Assembly (NCBI GenBank): GCA_039105265.1
Contig: JAPFFF010000048.1
Span: 310,001 to 374,000 of the forward strand
Direction of reading: 5' to 3'
Length of the DNA: 64,000 bases
DNA from: Tritrichomonas musculus
Lineage: Eukaryota > Parabasalia > Tritrichomonadida > Tritrichomonadidae
Position 1 is the stretch's first letter; each line of letters begins with the position of its first letter. Positions 10,001 through 16,635 of this stretch are shown piece by piece. Position numbers and translations under genes: made by a program. The notes below the pieces were generated by a model. That model was not told the origin of the DNA, did not search any database, and saw nothing but the letters and a program-made list of their open reading frames with translations.

Positions 10001-11493
10001 GAGTTATCAAGAGATGTGTAAGCGCAAAAAAGAATTGGAAACCCATGAAATGTTGGCAAAGCACCAGTTATTGTACCTGCACCATAGGAAGCGTGAATGA
10101 TAATGGCTTCAAGCGAAATGGGCTCGTTGAACGTGATCTCAATTGTGTCGTTGTATGTATCGCTGTTATTAACGCTGGATGCAAAGAATGTTTTGGGATT
10201 CCCATCAAATGCATAGGTTAGTGGATACCTGGACATGCCAACCGGACCAGTGTACGTGAATTCTGATGTACTTACAGAATGTGAGGTGACATACCCTGAA
10301 TTTGCATAGATACCTTCAACGTTTTTGCCGGAGATGTGATTGTTAGCGTTAACGGTCGTTGTGCCTGATTCAGCTTCCATCAAAAGAGGACCATCTTTGA
10401 ATGTTCGACCAGATATGTATTCAAAAATAATTTGACTAGGTTTGTTTGAATGTATGCATTTTACGGATTTCCAACGAGAGCACGCGTACTTAGCAGAAAT
10501 TAGTACAGATTCGTCATGCCTGTCAGTGTCATCAATTGAAATGGTTGGTTTGATGACGGTTTGGGCGGTTTTGTCGTTGATAATTATTAAGGATGATATT
10601 GGTGGTTCTGGTATTGCTGTTTTTAGGTGTTTTTCAACTGTGGTCTTGAAAATTTTTTCTGATTCATCATCAACTTTTCTGAGCTCTTTCAAAATTTCAA
10701 AGGATTCCGATACGTTATATCTTTTATATTTTCCATCAAATGAAAAGTTCTCGTAAATGGCGTAATTGGGAAGAGACATGAGAAAACCAGGCATGCGCAT
10801 CATACTCTTCTTGATTTCGGAGTTGGAAATAAAGGGAGAAAAATTTTGAGAATATAAATTTGATAGAGATGGTAATCCAGCAAATGTTGGCGATAAAAAT
10901 ATAACGCTGTCAATGTATTTGCTTACCCATTCCGATTTAGAGTAGTCTGAAAGAAACATTGAAATAAAATTCGATCCTTGATCAAACGAAATAAATATAG
11001 ATTTCTCACCTGTTTGAGAATAAACTTGTTCAATTTTGTTTTTGAGTTTATAAAATACTGAATAACTTGTAACCGGATGCAAAAAATGGTTGTATGAAAC
11101 ACCAAAAAAGTTTTTATTAGCTTGGTATCCAATTTCCTTGATTTTAGAAAAAATGCTGCCAAATGTATCTGAAAAAAATGAAGGATCGCCAATCGATATG
11201 CTTTCTGTCGTAATTCCTGGTAATTGTTCTAATTTTCCTGTTTTTGAATTCAATTCAACACGAAATAATTTAGCTACGCAATATGGGTATTGTAATAAAA
11301 AATTAGTATTAAAATTTTTATGATCTTTGATTAAAATTGGGTGTTTGCCGGATGGACATTCTGGATATAAAGAAGGATTGCTGATCTTAGAATAAATTGG
11401 TGAATTTTCGAATCCTGCTATCAGAAAAACTGGTTTAAGAGATAAAGCGTGGGTTAAAAAAGTAGAAATAAAAAAAAGAGAATGGATATTCAA
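7087..11493 (-). CDS. LCAT-like / galactose-binding-like repeat / Pmp-like surface membrane protein
   Basis: 1468 residues. A hydrophobic signal peptide (1-18) leads into an LCAT-type lipase/acyltransferase-like domain (about 20-370): PVFLIAGFENS opens it, and DDTDRHDESVLIS resembles the acid-residue loop. Where LCAT enzymes have HSMGG, this protein reads FDQGS (170-174), so the nucleophile serine is replaced by Asp and the domain is probably a lipid- or glycan-binding relic. Four repeats of about 160 residues follow (about 405-560, 575-730, 750-905, 930-1080), each with a YPLTYAFDGNPKTFF-type start and a CDKLKLEF end, resembling discoidin/galactose-binding folds. Next come a Ser/Pro-rich stalk (1083-1125), a Pmp-like beta-helix with GGAI/GGAVF motifs (about 1127-1400), a membrane segment (about 1430-1452) and a short cytoplasmic tail. 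Likely an adhesin-like cell-surface protein. Oddity: the first codon of the signal peptide is TTG; no in-frame ATG lies between it and the upstream TGA. Confidence 0.85.
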   Translation of the reverse strand: MNIHSLFFISTFLTHALSLKPVFLIAGFENSPIYSKISNPSLYPECPSGKHPILIKDHKNFNTNFLLQYPYCVAKLFRVELNSKTGKLEQLPGITTESISIGDPSFFSDTFGSIFSKIKEIGYQANKNFFGVSYNHFLHPVTSYSVFYKLKNKIEQVYSQTGEKSIFISFDQGSNFISMFLSDYSKSEWVSKYIDSVIFLSPTFAGLPSLSNLYSQNFSPFISNSEIKKSMMRMPGFLMSLPNYAIYENFSFDGKYKRYNVSESFEILKELRKVDDESEKIFKTTVEKHLKTAIPEPPISSLIIINDKTAQTVIKPTISIDDTDRHDESVLISAKYACSRWKSVKCIHSNKPSQIIFEYISGRTFKDGPLLMEAESGTTTVNANNHISGKNVEGIYANSGYVTSHSVSTSEFTYTGPVGMSRYPLTYAFDGNPKTFFASSVNNSDTYNDTIEITFNEPISLEAIIIHASYGAGTITGALPTFHGFPILFCAYTSLDNSPYELAAVFETNPAPPTAFQFVLPNLIKCDKLKLEFADVTIQTASYGNGPAKNLIIGELIFIRHLFISGESIYSNVGYTKTFFVPNSELTFSGSEGMPSYPISNAFDDKSDTYYISNTANSDTHKNFIEISFKKTETLEGFVYDPVISTVGGQDVFHGYPTVMNIYSSVGTDPYSLKMKFKGPCNPSWTRVCFHFSELITCDKLKIEFVEVTHQTIVGNSTNPAISNLYFNRYMNAVKFTKSDFNYRADGYIHTYMVDSSKYVYSGDEGQAKYPLSNAFDNDPTTFYIPNEINNKDHYNQIFINFTETVSLTHFFYDLAYLTTSSARVYYGYPSVVIVYKSLGNEPFTLCKIFYGEAATPMYRLQFHFQETVKCDKLRLEFINVMDQRNLTAESSYLCICNLYFMPEHVSNTVQLDFASDKYNNDTYVDSIKVNNSEFTFTIDKAKDGFPESNIFDGDKKTFYIASTVMNLSYHSELEVTFQESVFLEAFLYDPEGYTDNPQIAYFSGFPTGIKVYTSINNQPYELNTFFVGLPIFPNARIQYVFPDFIECDKLKFEFVHVMKQRTGTKASSLSIGNLFLLHAQIPATSTPMPTFTASQSPSKSPSPSPSFSPSISPTEEFLPTQIPITDVCEKGSHCSYEGSLDNPVLVTINMSLFSSIQSNENGGAILLKNAGLVCTSISFSNCKTNSDGKEGDSSSSGGGGGICIMNDIEMNNSVSIKEANFTKCKAGYGGAVFIYSKSISSKISILDCYFASNEATFSSSQTSKTSGGSAIFITTKSSFISDCVFFKNIGENQVKIENQFSQSQDEEQASLLSQEQQKAKTTNIIRFCKFNIERHSKSSLSYLGGINGVSCQVLNSVFVGDLNPGCFHINGQVINKLSPKLVIVRCKFSSDHSNAFDTRNDKEYIFIQLEKQSFNYDEAEEEEENSGSSLDAIDYALIAAVPVLVIIIIIIVKKQCDLMKMGKAIKE

Positions 11494-12011
11494 ATTCGGA
11501 AATAATAAATCTAAATTTTTTCAGAAAAGTTTTAAATTGAACAGATTAGTACATTCGAAATAAAAAGCGTTTATATATTCATTAAAAATAAAATAAAACA
11601 TGAAATTTACTGAAAATAATAAAATAAATTACTTTATAAATTAATATTCATATAAAATAACAGGGAAACTTGATGAAATCATGCAAAAAATTAAAACAAA
11701 TTGAGATTTTATAAATTATCTCTCAAAAATCAAAAAGATTTTTATATCAAAAAGTTAAATACTTTATCTAATATTAGATAACAAAATAGCAATAATATAG
11801 AGGATTTGACTGATAGATTTAATAAAAAGTTCTAAAAATTAAATATAAAATTCAATATTATATTTTATAAAAGAATAAAACATTTATTTTCTAAACTAAT
11901 GATTAGGACTTCGTAAATTTATTAAATTTATGTGAATATAATGAAAACATTCCCTCACAGTAAACATCATTTTTATATTACAATACCAGTATTCCTGGGA
12001 GTAACAGATGA
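11494..12011. other. Intergenic, no gene seen
   Basis: AT-rich spacer upstream of the surface-protein gene. I see no open frame, RNA gene or repeat in it. Its proximal part should hold the promoter for the minus-strand gene, but I cannot place a start motif. Confidence 0.5.
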
Positions 12012-12188
12012 GATAAATAAATATGCACTGATTCTCGAGATCAATTTCAGAGATCAAAAATTTTTATCTCTGATTTTGAAATCAGAATTTTCAATTAAAC
12101 TTTTTGATAGGCATATGATCGTAATTTAATCTCCAATTTTACATAAAAATGAATGAATTTTTTGATTTTAATCTTAAATAAAAAACGT
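12012..12188. repeat. Fragment of MITE family A
   Basis: Aligns by eye with the inner part of the copy at 34588-36066. Shared blocks include ATTCTCGAGATC, TCAGAATTTTCAATTAAACT and TTTTTGATTTTAATCTTAAA. Neither terminal repeat is clear, so this is an end-deleted, older copy. Confidence 0.6.
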
Positions 12189-12321
12189 TAGTAAATGGGA
12201 AATTGACTTTTTGAATCAACTGTATAAAAATTAATCGTCACTCTTCAGAATTTTTAAAATGGAAAAAAATAAAAAGTTATAAAAATTGGGAAATCCTCTT
12301 TTTGTAAGCATATTATCGTTT

Positions 12322-12557
12322 TTAATTCAGGTCACAGCTTTTATTGTCGCGATCATGTAAGAACTTATTGGCTTTATTTATTTCTATTTGCTTAATGTTA
12401 GACTTGATATATTCCTTTTCAAGCATTTTTGATGGGATTTGAAAATATCCTCCTTTACGATTTTCGTTACCATAAAACCAGCTAATATTTTGTTATTTTC
12501 AAGTTTTATAAACGCAACATGACATATAAAAGAGTTTCTCCAATGCGCATATGCGCC
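12322..12557 (-). pseudogene. Coding-like scrap abutting the left end of the Polinton
   Basis: On the minus strand this stretch reads as ordinary protein-like sequence ending LHDRDNKSCDLN and a TAA at 12322-12324. Other blocks include RKGGYFQIPSKMLEKEY and, in a different frame, WRNSFICHVAFIKLENN. It runs up to the Polinton boundary, and another minus-strand scrap begins on the far side (33413-33512). The family is not recognised; it may be a host gene or an older mobile element that was hit by the insertion. Confidence 0.4.
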
Positions 12558-12811
12558 AGAGAGATAGGGTGTTGATTTGGTGGGGTGAGATAAAATTGAT
12601 GTTTGAGATTGACGGTCGCCACTTTTGAATCTTCATTTTAGAATTTACATCTTTGAACTTGTTTTAGTAGTATATATCAGTCGGTTTCCGTCAGGCTAAA
12701 GCCCGCCGTCAACACGACTAATGAACAAAAATAATATGAACTCATTTAATGATTACCATCAATTGATGTTCATTTATTAGACAGTTCATTTAATTCATTC
12801 TCAAGCTGATG
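12558..12811 (+). repeat. Polinton left terminal inverted repeat
   Basis: Begins AGAGAGATAGGGTGTTGATT and matches the right end inverted over about 250 bp. It includes a notably GC-rich block around 12690-12720 (TCAGGCTAAAGCCCGCCGTC). The inner limit is at TCTCAAGCTGATG. Confidence 0.9.
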
Positions 12812-13090
12812 CAGTTTGTGTTTATTTATTATTCCTAATATATTTATACTTGTTTTATATTGTTTTTAGAATTTGCGAAAATAAAAAATTATTTTTAAAA
12901 AATATTTGTATATAGCAAAGATAAAAAATATTATTATTATTTAATTCTGAAATCGGGGCGAGACCGAAACGACATCGAGACAAGCTGGAACGTAGCCAGT
13001 TCTGGTAGTCAATGAGAATGCTAAAGGTCATCAGAAACGTTGTCGAACGCCTGAAAAGCTAGCTGGTTAGGAAAAAAAATTTTATTTATA
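12812..13090. other. Polinton subterminal spacer
   Basis: AT-rich spacer between the left inverted repeat and the first tandem array. It includes a less AT-rich patch at about 12955-13015. No gene seen. Confidence 0.5.
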
Positions 13091-13473
13091 AAGAACCATG
13101 TTGTTGTTGAAGAACCATGTTGTTGTTGAAAAACCTTGTTGTTGTTGAAAAACCTTGTTGTTGTTGAAGAACCATGTTGTTGTTGAAGAACCATGTTGTT
13201 GTTGAAAAATCTTGTTGTTGAAGAACCATGTTGTTGTTGAAGAACCATGTTGTTGTTGAAGAACCATGTTGTTGTTGAAGAACCATGTTGTTGTTGAAGA
13301 ACCATGTTGTTGTTGAAAAACCTTGTTGTTGTTGAAGAACCATGTTGTTGTTGAAGAACCATGTTGTTGTTGAAAAATCTTGTTGTTGAAGAACCATGTT
13401 GTTGTTGAAAAATCTTGTTGTTGAAGAACCATGTTGTTGTTGAAAATCTTGTTGTTATTGTTGAATATCTTGT
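13091..13473. repeat. 19-bp tandem array, unit AAGAACCATGTTGTTGTTG
   Basis: About 20 copies of a 19-bp unit with small variants (CCATG, CCTTG, ATCTTG) and occasional 3-bp contraction. Because 19 is not divisible by three, all minus-strand frames read as 19-residue repeats rich in Gln or Asn. These open frames are by-products of the array, not genes. It lies inside the left Polinton end. Confidence 0.9.
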
Positions 13474-13479
13474 TGATGA

Positions 13480-13683
13480 CTCATGTGATACCTTTTATTT
13501 AGTGTGATACCTTTTTCCTCATAAGCTACCTTTTTCCTCATAAGCTACCTTTTTCCTCATAAGCTACCTTTTTCCTCATAAGCTACCTTTTTCCTCATAA
13601 GCTACCTTTTTCCTCATGTGATACCTTTTATCTCATGTGATACCTATTTCCTCATGTGATACTAATTGTTTCATATGATACAT
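13480..13683. repeat. Second 19-bp tandem array, unit TCATAAGCTACCTTTTTCC
   Basis: About 10-11 copies of a different 19-bp unit: variants with CTCATGTGATACCTTTTAT outside and CTCATAAGCTACCTTTTTC in the middle. It directly follows the first array with the same period but an unrelated unit sequence, and stops just upstream of the first gene of the element. Confidence 0.88.
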
Positions 13684-13714
13684 ATCATTAAATTTATTTT
13701 TATTTTTTAATTAA

Positions 13715-14179
13715 ATGAAAATGTCAACACCAAAGGTTTATGATTACATCAATTCATTGATTGATATGCTGGATGAAACAGAGAAGTTTAAACAATGTGA
13801 TTTCTCAATATTGTGTGATAGATATCCAATACCAAGTGGAAAGGCTACATATAAAGCTAAAGTGATGTACATATCATTGAAGAACAAAGAGAATGAATTC
13901 AAACGATTCTATCATGATAAGATTGTTGAACTCGGTCTTGAATACATAACACTTACATCAAATGTTAGAAGAAGAATATCAACAACATCCATTGAATTCT
14001 TCGTTGAAGGTTCAAGTGAAGAACAATCATTCAAAGAATATAAGTATTATAATTACAGCATAAGGAAAGCAACAGATAAGAAAACAAAGGAATTGATTGA
14101 ACAAATGAGACAAAAATATAATATCAATACACCACAGCTGTTTGTTGGTGTTCAACAACAAATTGTATTAGATGAATGA
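13715..14179 (+). CDS. Polinton protein of unknown function (154 aa)
   Basis: Basic, mostly charged protein without membrane segment or recognised motif. It starts at the first ATG after the tandem arrays. Its 3' end overlaps the convergent packaging-ATPase gene by 12 bp, typical of compact Polinton gene packing. A replication or DNA-binding role is possible from composition alone, but I cannot assign it. Confidence 0.7.
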   Translation: MKMSTPKVYDYINSLIDMLDETEKFKQCDFSILCDRYPIPSGKATYKAKVMYISLKNKENEFKRFYHDKIVELGLEYITLTSNVRRRISTTSIEFFVEGSSEEQSFKEYKYYNYSIRKATDKKTKELIEQMRQKYNINTPQLFVGVQQQIVLDE

Positions 14180-15112
14180 AAGGTTATTAGTTCGAACATT
14201 GATTAAAACGAATTGATGTGCTTTCATTGTTCTGTATCGATTCCATAGCTCTTCGAAATCTATTGGAAATGGAACTTGTTGATATATGTAGCCGAGTTTC
14301 TGTCGTGAATAACCACTAAAGATGAAGAATGATGTTGCATTATTTTTCCATTCTGTTGTTAAAGCTTTGAAGAACTGGATGTTAACGAATATGATTAGAT
14401 TCTTATGTCGAAGCTGACTGATGGTATTGATAAAATAGGATGATTTAATTAGTTTCGATTTCAAGAAGTCTTCACAAAGAATGATAGTATTTAGTGGTTT
14501 ATTTGGTTGACCTAGTTTATTGATATGAAGAAACTCAAACATATCGTTTAACTTCTTTTCATTTTGCTTCGCAAAAGGGGACTCCGTCCCTTCGATTACT
14601 ATTTTTGGTGTTGATGAATATTTGTTATACAATTCTTTATATAAATCAAGCTGTTTAAGATATTCTTCAGCATTGCTGTCAGCAACAGTTTTTATTGGTA
14701 GCTGTATCAATTCGCGTTGGCTTTCGAATGTTGCATCATTGATTGTTCCGTTTCGTGATACATAAACAATTAAATGAAAGCCAGCGTTCTTCATTCGAGA
14801 CATTTGAATAACATCTCGTAGCATTATATGACTCTTTCCTTTACCTTGCTGACCAACGAGTATGTTCAATGAATTGTAATATGAATAAATACCGTTTGCG
14901 ATTGGTCTGATTGATTCATTCTTTATTTTTGATTCATTGCGTTGATATGCTTTATTCATCTCATCATCAATATTAAATGTTGTTTCATTAACAGTTGGCT
15001 TGAATGATTCATATTCAAATGCAAAACTCATTTGGTCATCATCATAATCAGAACCACTAGAGAATAAAATCTCTTTGTAATTAAACTGAGTGGGTTTCAT
15101 GAAACCTTTCAT
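14168..15112 (-). CDS. Polinton A32-like DNA-packaging ATPase
   Basis: 314 residues with a Walker A motif GQQGKGKS (87-94) and a downstream hydrophobic strand ending in acidic residues (NTIILCEDF) as the Walker B candidate. It is followed by SQLRHKNLIIFVNIQ, which resembles the sensor region of the FtsK/HerA-type packaging ATPases of poxviruses (A32) and Polintons. It would pump element DNA into a capsid. The length is slightly above the usual 200-250 residues because of an N-terminal extension. It neighbours small unknown genes on the same strand. Confidence 0.85.
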   Translation of the reverse strand: MKGFMKPTQFNYKEILFSSGSDYDDDQMSFAFEYESFKPTVNETTFNIDDEMNKAYQRNESKIKNESIRPIANGIYSYYNSLNILVGQQGKGKSHIMLRDVIQMSRMKNAGFHLIVYVSRNGTINDATFESQRELIQLPIKTVADSNAEEYLKQLDLYKELYNKYSSTPKIVIEGTESPFAKQNEKKLNDMFEFLHINKLGQPNKPLNTIILCEDFLKSKLIKSSYFINTISQLRHKNLIIFVNIQFFKALTTEWKNNATSFFIFSGYSRQKLGYIYQQVPFPIDFEELWNRYRTMKAHQFVLINVRTNNLSFI

Positions 15113-15278
15113 TTCTTTAGTTTTCGTTAAAGCTCTTCATGAATACATTTTTGTTCTTATCTCTTCACTGAGTTCTGGTTCTTTGTCAGGCATCATTAAA
15201 GATACTTCAACAATCTTCACTAAAAATAAACCTGTTAATAATGAAACAACTAATATTTCATATATCATTTATTAGTTT

Positions 15279-15854
15279 TTAAATACATGTTTTTAATGAA
15301 ATGTTGTGTCTAATGAGTTCGGTATAAATGCTATTATATTTGTATTTCAAGTCATTTGATTCATTATTTTTGTACACCAATATCCTATCAATTAAAAGAT
15401 ATTTGGAACGAGAAACGCAACCATTACACGCACAATCATCATTGACAATCAATTCAACTTTATCTGCTTGTGTTAGTAATTTGATGAGTTCCATTAATGT
15501 ATTTGAATGACAAATCAATAAATCATTGACTTTTATTGGATTGGTTTCATAGATGGATAATAATATCTCAAGGAATTTGTTTTTGGTTTCAAGTTCTGTT
15601 ATATCAGCTCCAATATCACTGATACCTCTTTCTAGGGAAACGTTGTTTGTTGGATGCTGTGATTGATATACTCCACTCATCTGAGGTATAGTAAAATTTG
15701 TGGCTTGAGATGATTGTGGTAATGGTTGAACTGATGGATATTCAACTGGTTGTGGTTGCTTTGGTTTGATGTTTATATTAATGTTTGTGTTCTGCTCTGT
15801 TTTGACAGATGCATCGTTCTCGCTACTTAATATACGAGCTTTTGATAATGCCAT
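15279..15854 (-). CDS. Polinton protein of unknown function (191 aa)
   Basis: The N-terminal third is low-complexity and rich in Pro, Gln and Asn (PKQPQPVEYPSVQPLPQSS). The C-terminal part contains DDCACNGCVSR and hydrophobic/charged helices. The three close cysteines could bind metal, but no known finger fits. It sits in a minus-strand run with the two smaller genes to its right and the ATPase to its left. Confidence 0.65.
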   Translation of the reverse strand: MALSKARILSSENDASVKTEQNTNININIKPKQPQPVEYPSVQPLPQSSQATNFTIPQMSGVYQSQHPTNNVSLERGISDIGADITELETKNKFLEILLSIYETNPIKVNDLLICHSNTLMELIKLLTQADKVELIVNDDCACNGCVSRSKYLLIDRILVYKNNESNDLKYKYNSIYTELIRHNISLKTCI

Positions 15855-15908
15855 GAATGTTTGAATAAAAATAAAACAACATTAATGATGAGTCATTCAA
15901 TGATTCAT

Positions 15909-16154
15909 TTACAAAGTCATTTGTTCAGCTGATTTGATACGTTCATCAATAGCTCTTAATTGTATTTTAATCGATTCAATATCATTAAATAGTTGTTTAT
16001 ATATCGACAATATGTGAATCATCTTATCAAACTTTCCGTTTAATGCATCATCTTCAGAATTCATACATTCATTGAATATCTTGTCTTTAACTATTCGAAA
16101 CTGAGCGTGTAAAGCTGATGTATCACAACTCAAACCTTTAATTGCACTATTCAT
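15909..16154 (-). CDS. Small helical Polinton protein (81 aa)
   Basis: Predominantly helical heptad-like composition (KFDKMIHILSIYKQLFND, IKIQLRAIDERIKSAEQM), so a short coiled coil is likely. No family recognised. It lies 54 bp from its left neighbour on the same strand; codon use resembles the other genes of the element. Confidence 0.6.
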   Translation of the reverse strand: MNSAIKGLSCDTSALHAQFRIVKDKIFNECMNSEDDALNGKFDKMIHILSIYKQLFNDIESIKIQLRAIDERIKSAEQMTL

Positions 16155-16192
16155 TTTAAACCAAAAATAAACAAATTAATTAAATGATATTT

Positions 16193-16543
16193 TTATTCTT
16201 TGTTGTTCTTAAATGCCAATAATCTATTAATCATATATGATGATACATTTAACTTCAATTTTTCCTTCAATAAGTTTTGTGTATATGAACACCTTTTATG
16301 TCCTGGCAACTTATTTATATCATTCATTACTTTATCATCCAAAAATTGTATAACTTTTTCACGTTCATCCTTGTTCAAGAACTTTGATGAATTGAATATT
16401 GAACGCGTTCTTTTATGGTTTGCTTCTGTATTTGCTTCTTCATTTGTTTCTTCTTCTTCACTTACTTCTTGTTTTGATTCTAATATCAAAAGTAATTTAT
16501 GTATTTCTTCAATGTGTTTTATTATTTCTCTTAACTCAGACAT
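16193..16543 (-). CDS. Polinton protein of unknown function (116 aa)
   Basis: An acidic N-terminus with a Glu-rich stretch (VSEEEETNEEANTEANHKR) is followed by a helical, basic C-terminal half (FLNKDEREKVIQFLDD, SSYMINRLLAFKNNKE). Possibly a small DNA- or protein-binding helical domain; not assigned. It is divergently arranged with the polymerase gene, about 90 bp apart, so the two probably share a promoter region. Confidence 0.6.
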   Translation of the reverse strand: MSELREIIKHIEEIHKLLLILESKQEVSEEEETNEEANTEANHKRTRSIFNSSKFLNKDEREKVIQFLDDKVMNDINKLPGHKRCSYTQNLLKEKLKLNVSSYMINRLLAFKNNKE

Positions 16544-16629
16544 TTCAATGAAATAAAAAACTCGAAATATTTTTTATTTTTTGATTTAACATTTTTTCAA
16601 ATTTCAAATAATTTGATTTTTTAATAATA

Positions 16630-16635
16630 TCATAA
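16630..16635 (+). promoter_or_regulatory. Inr-like motif TCATAA directly before the polymerase ATG
   Basis: Matches the trichomonad initiator consensus TCAYWW and abuts the start codon. In this AT-rich DNA the match could be chance. An identical arrangement precedes the capsid gene. Confidence 0.3.

Noticed and set aside
13021-13432. Three overlapping minus-strand frames with QQQ/NNN repeats
   Set aside because: By-products of the 19-bp tandem array, which is open in every frame on that strand.
13091-13683. Possible CRISPR-like array
   Set aside because: The repeats are back-to-back without unique spacers, in a eukaryotic element.
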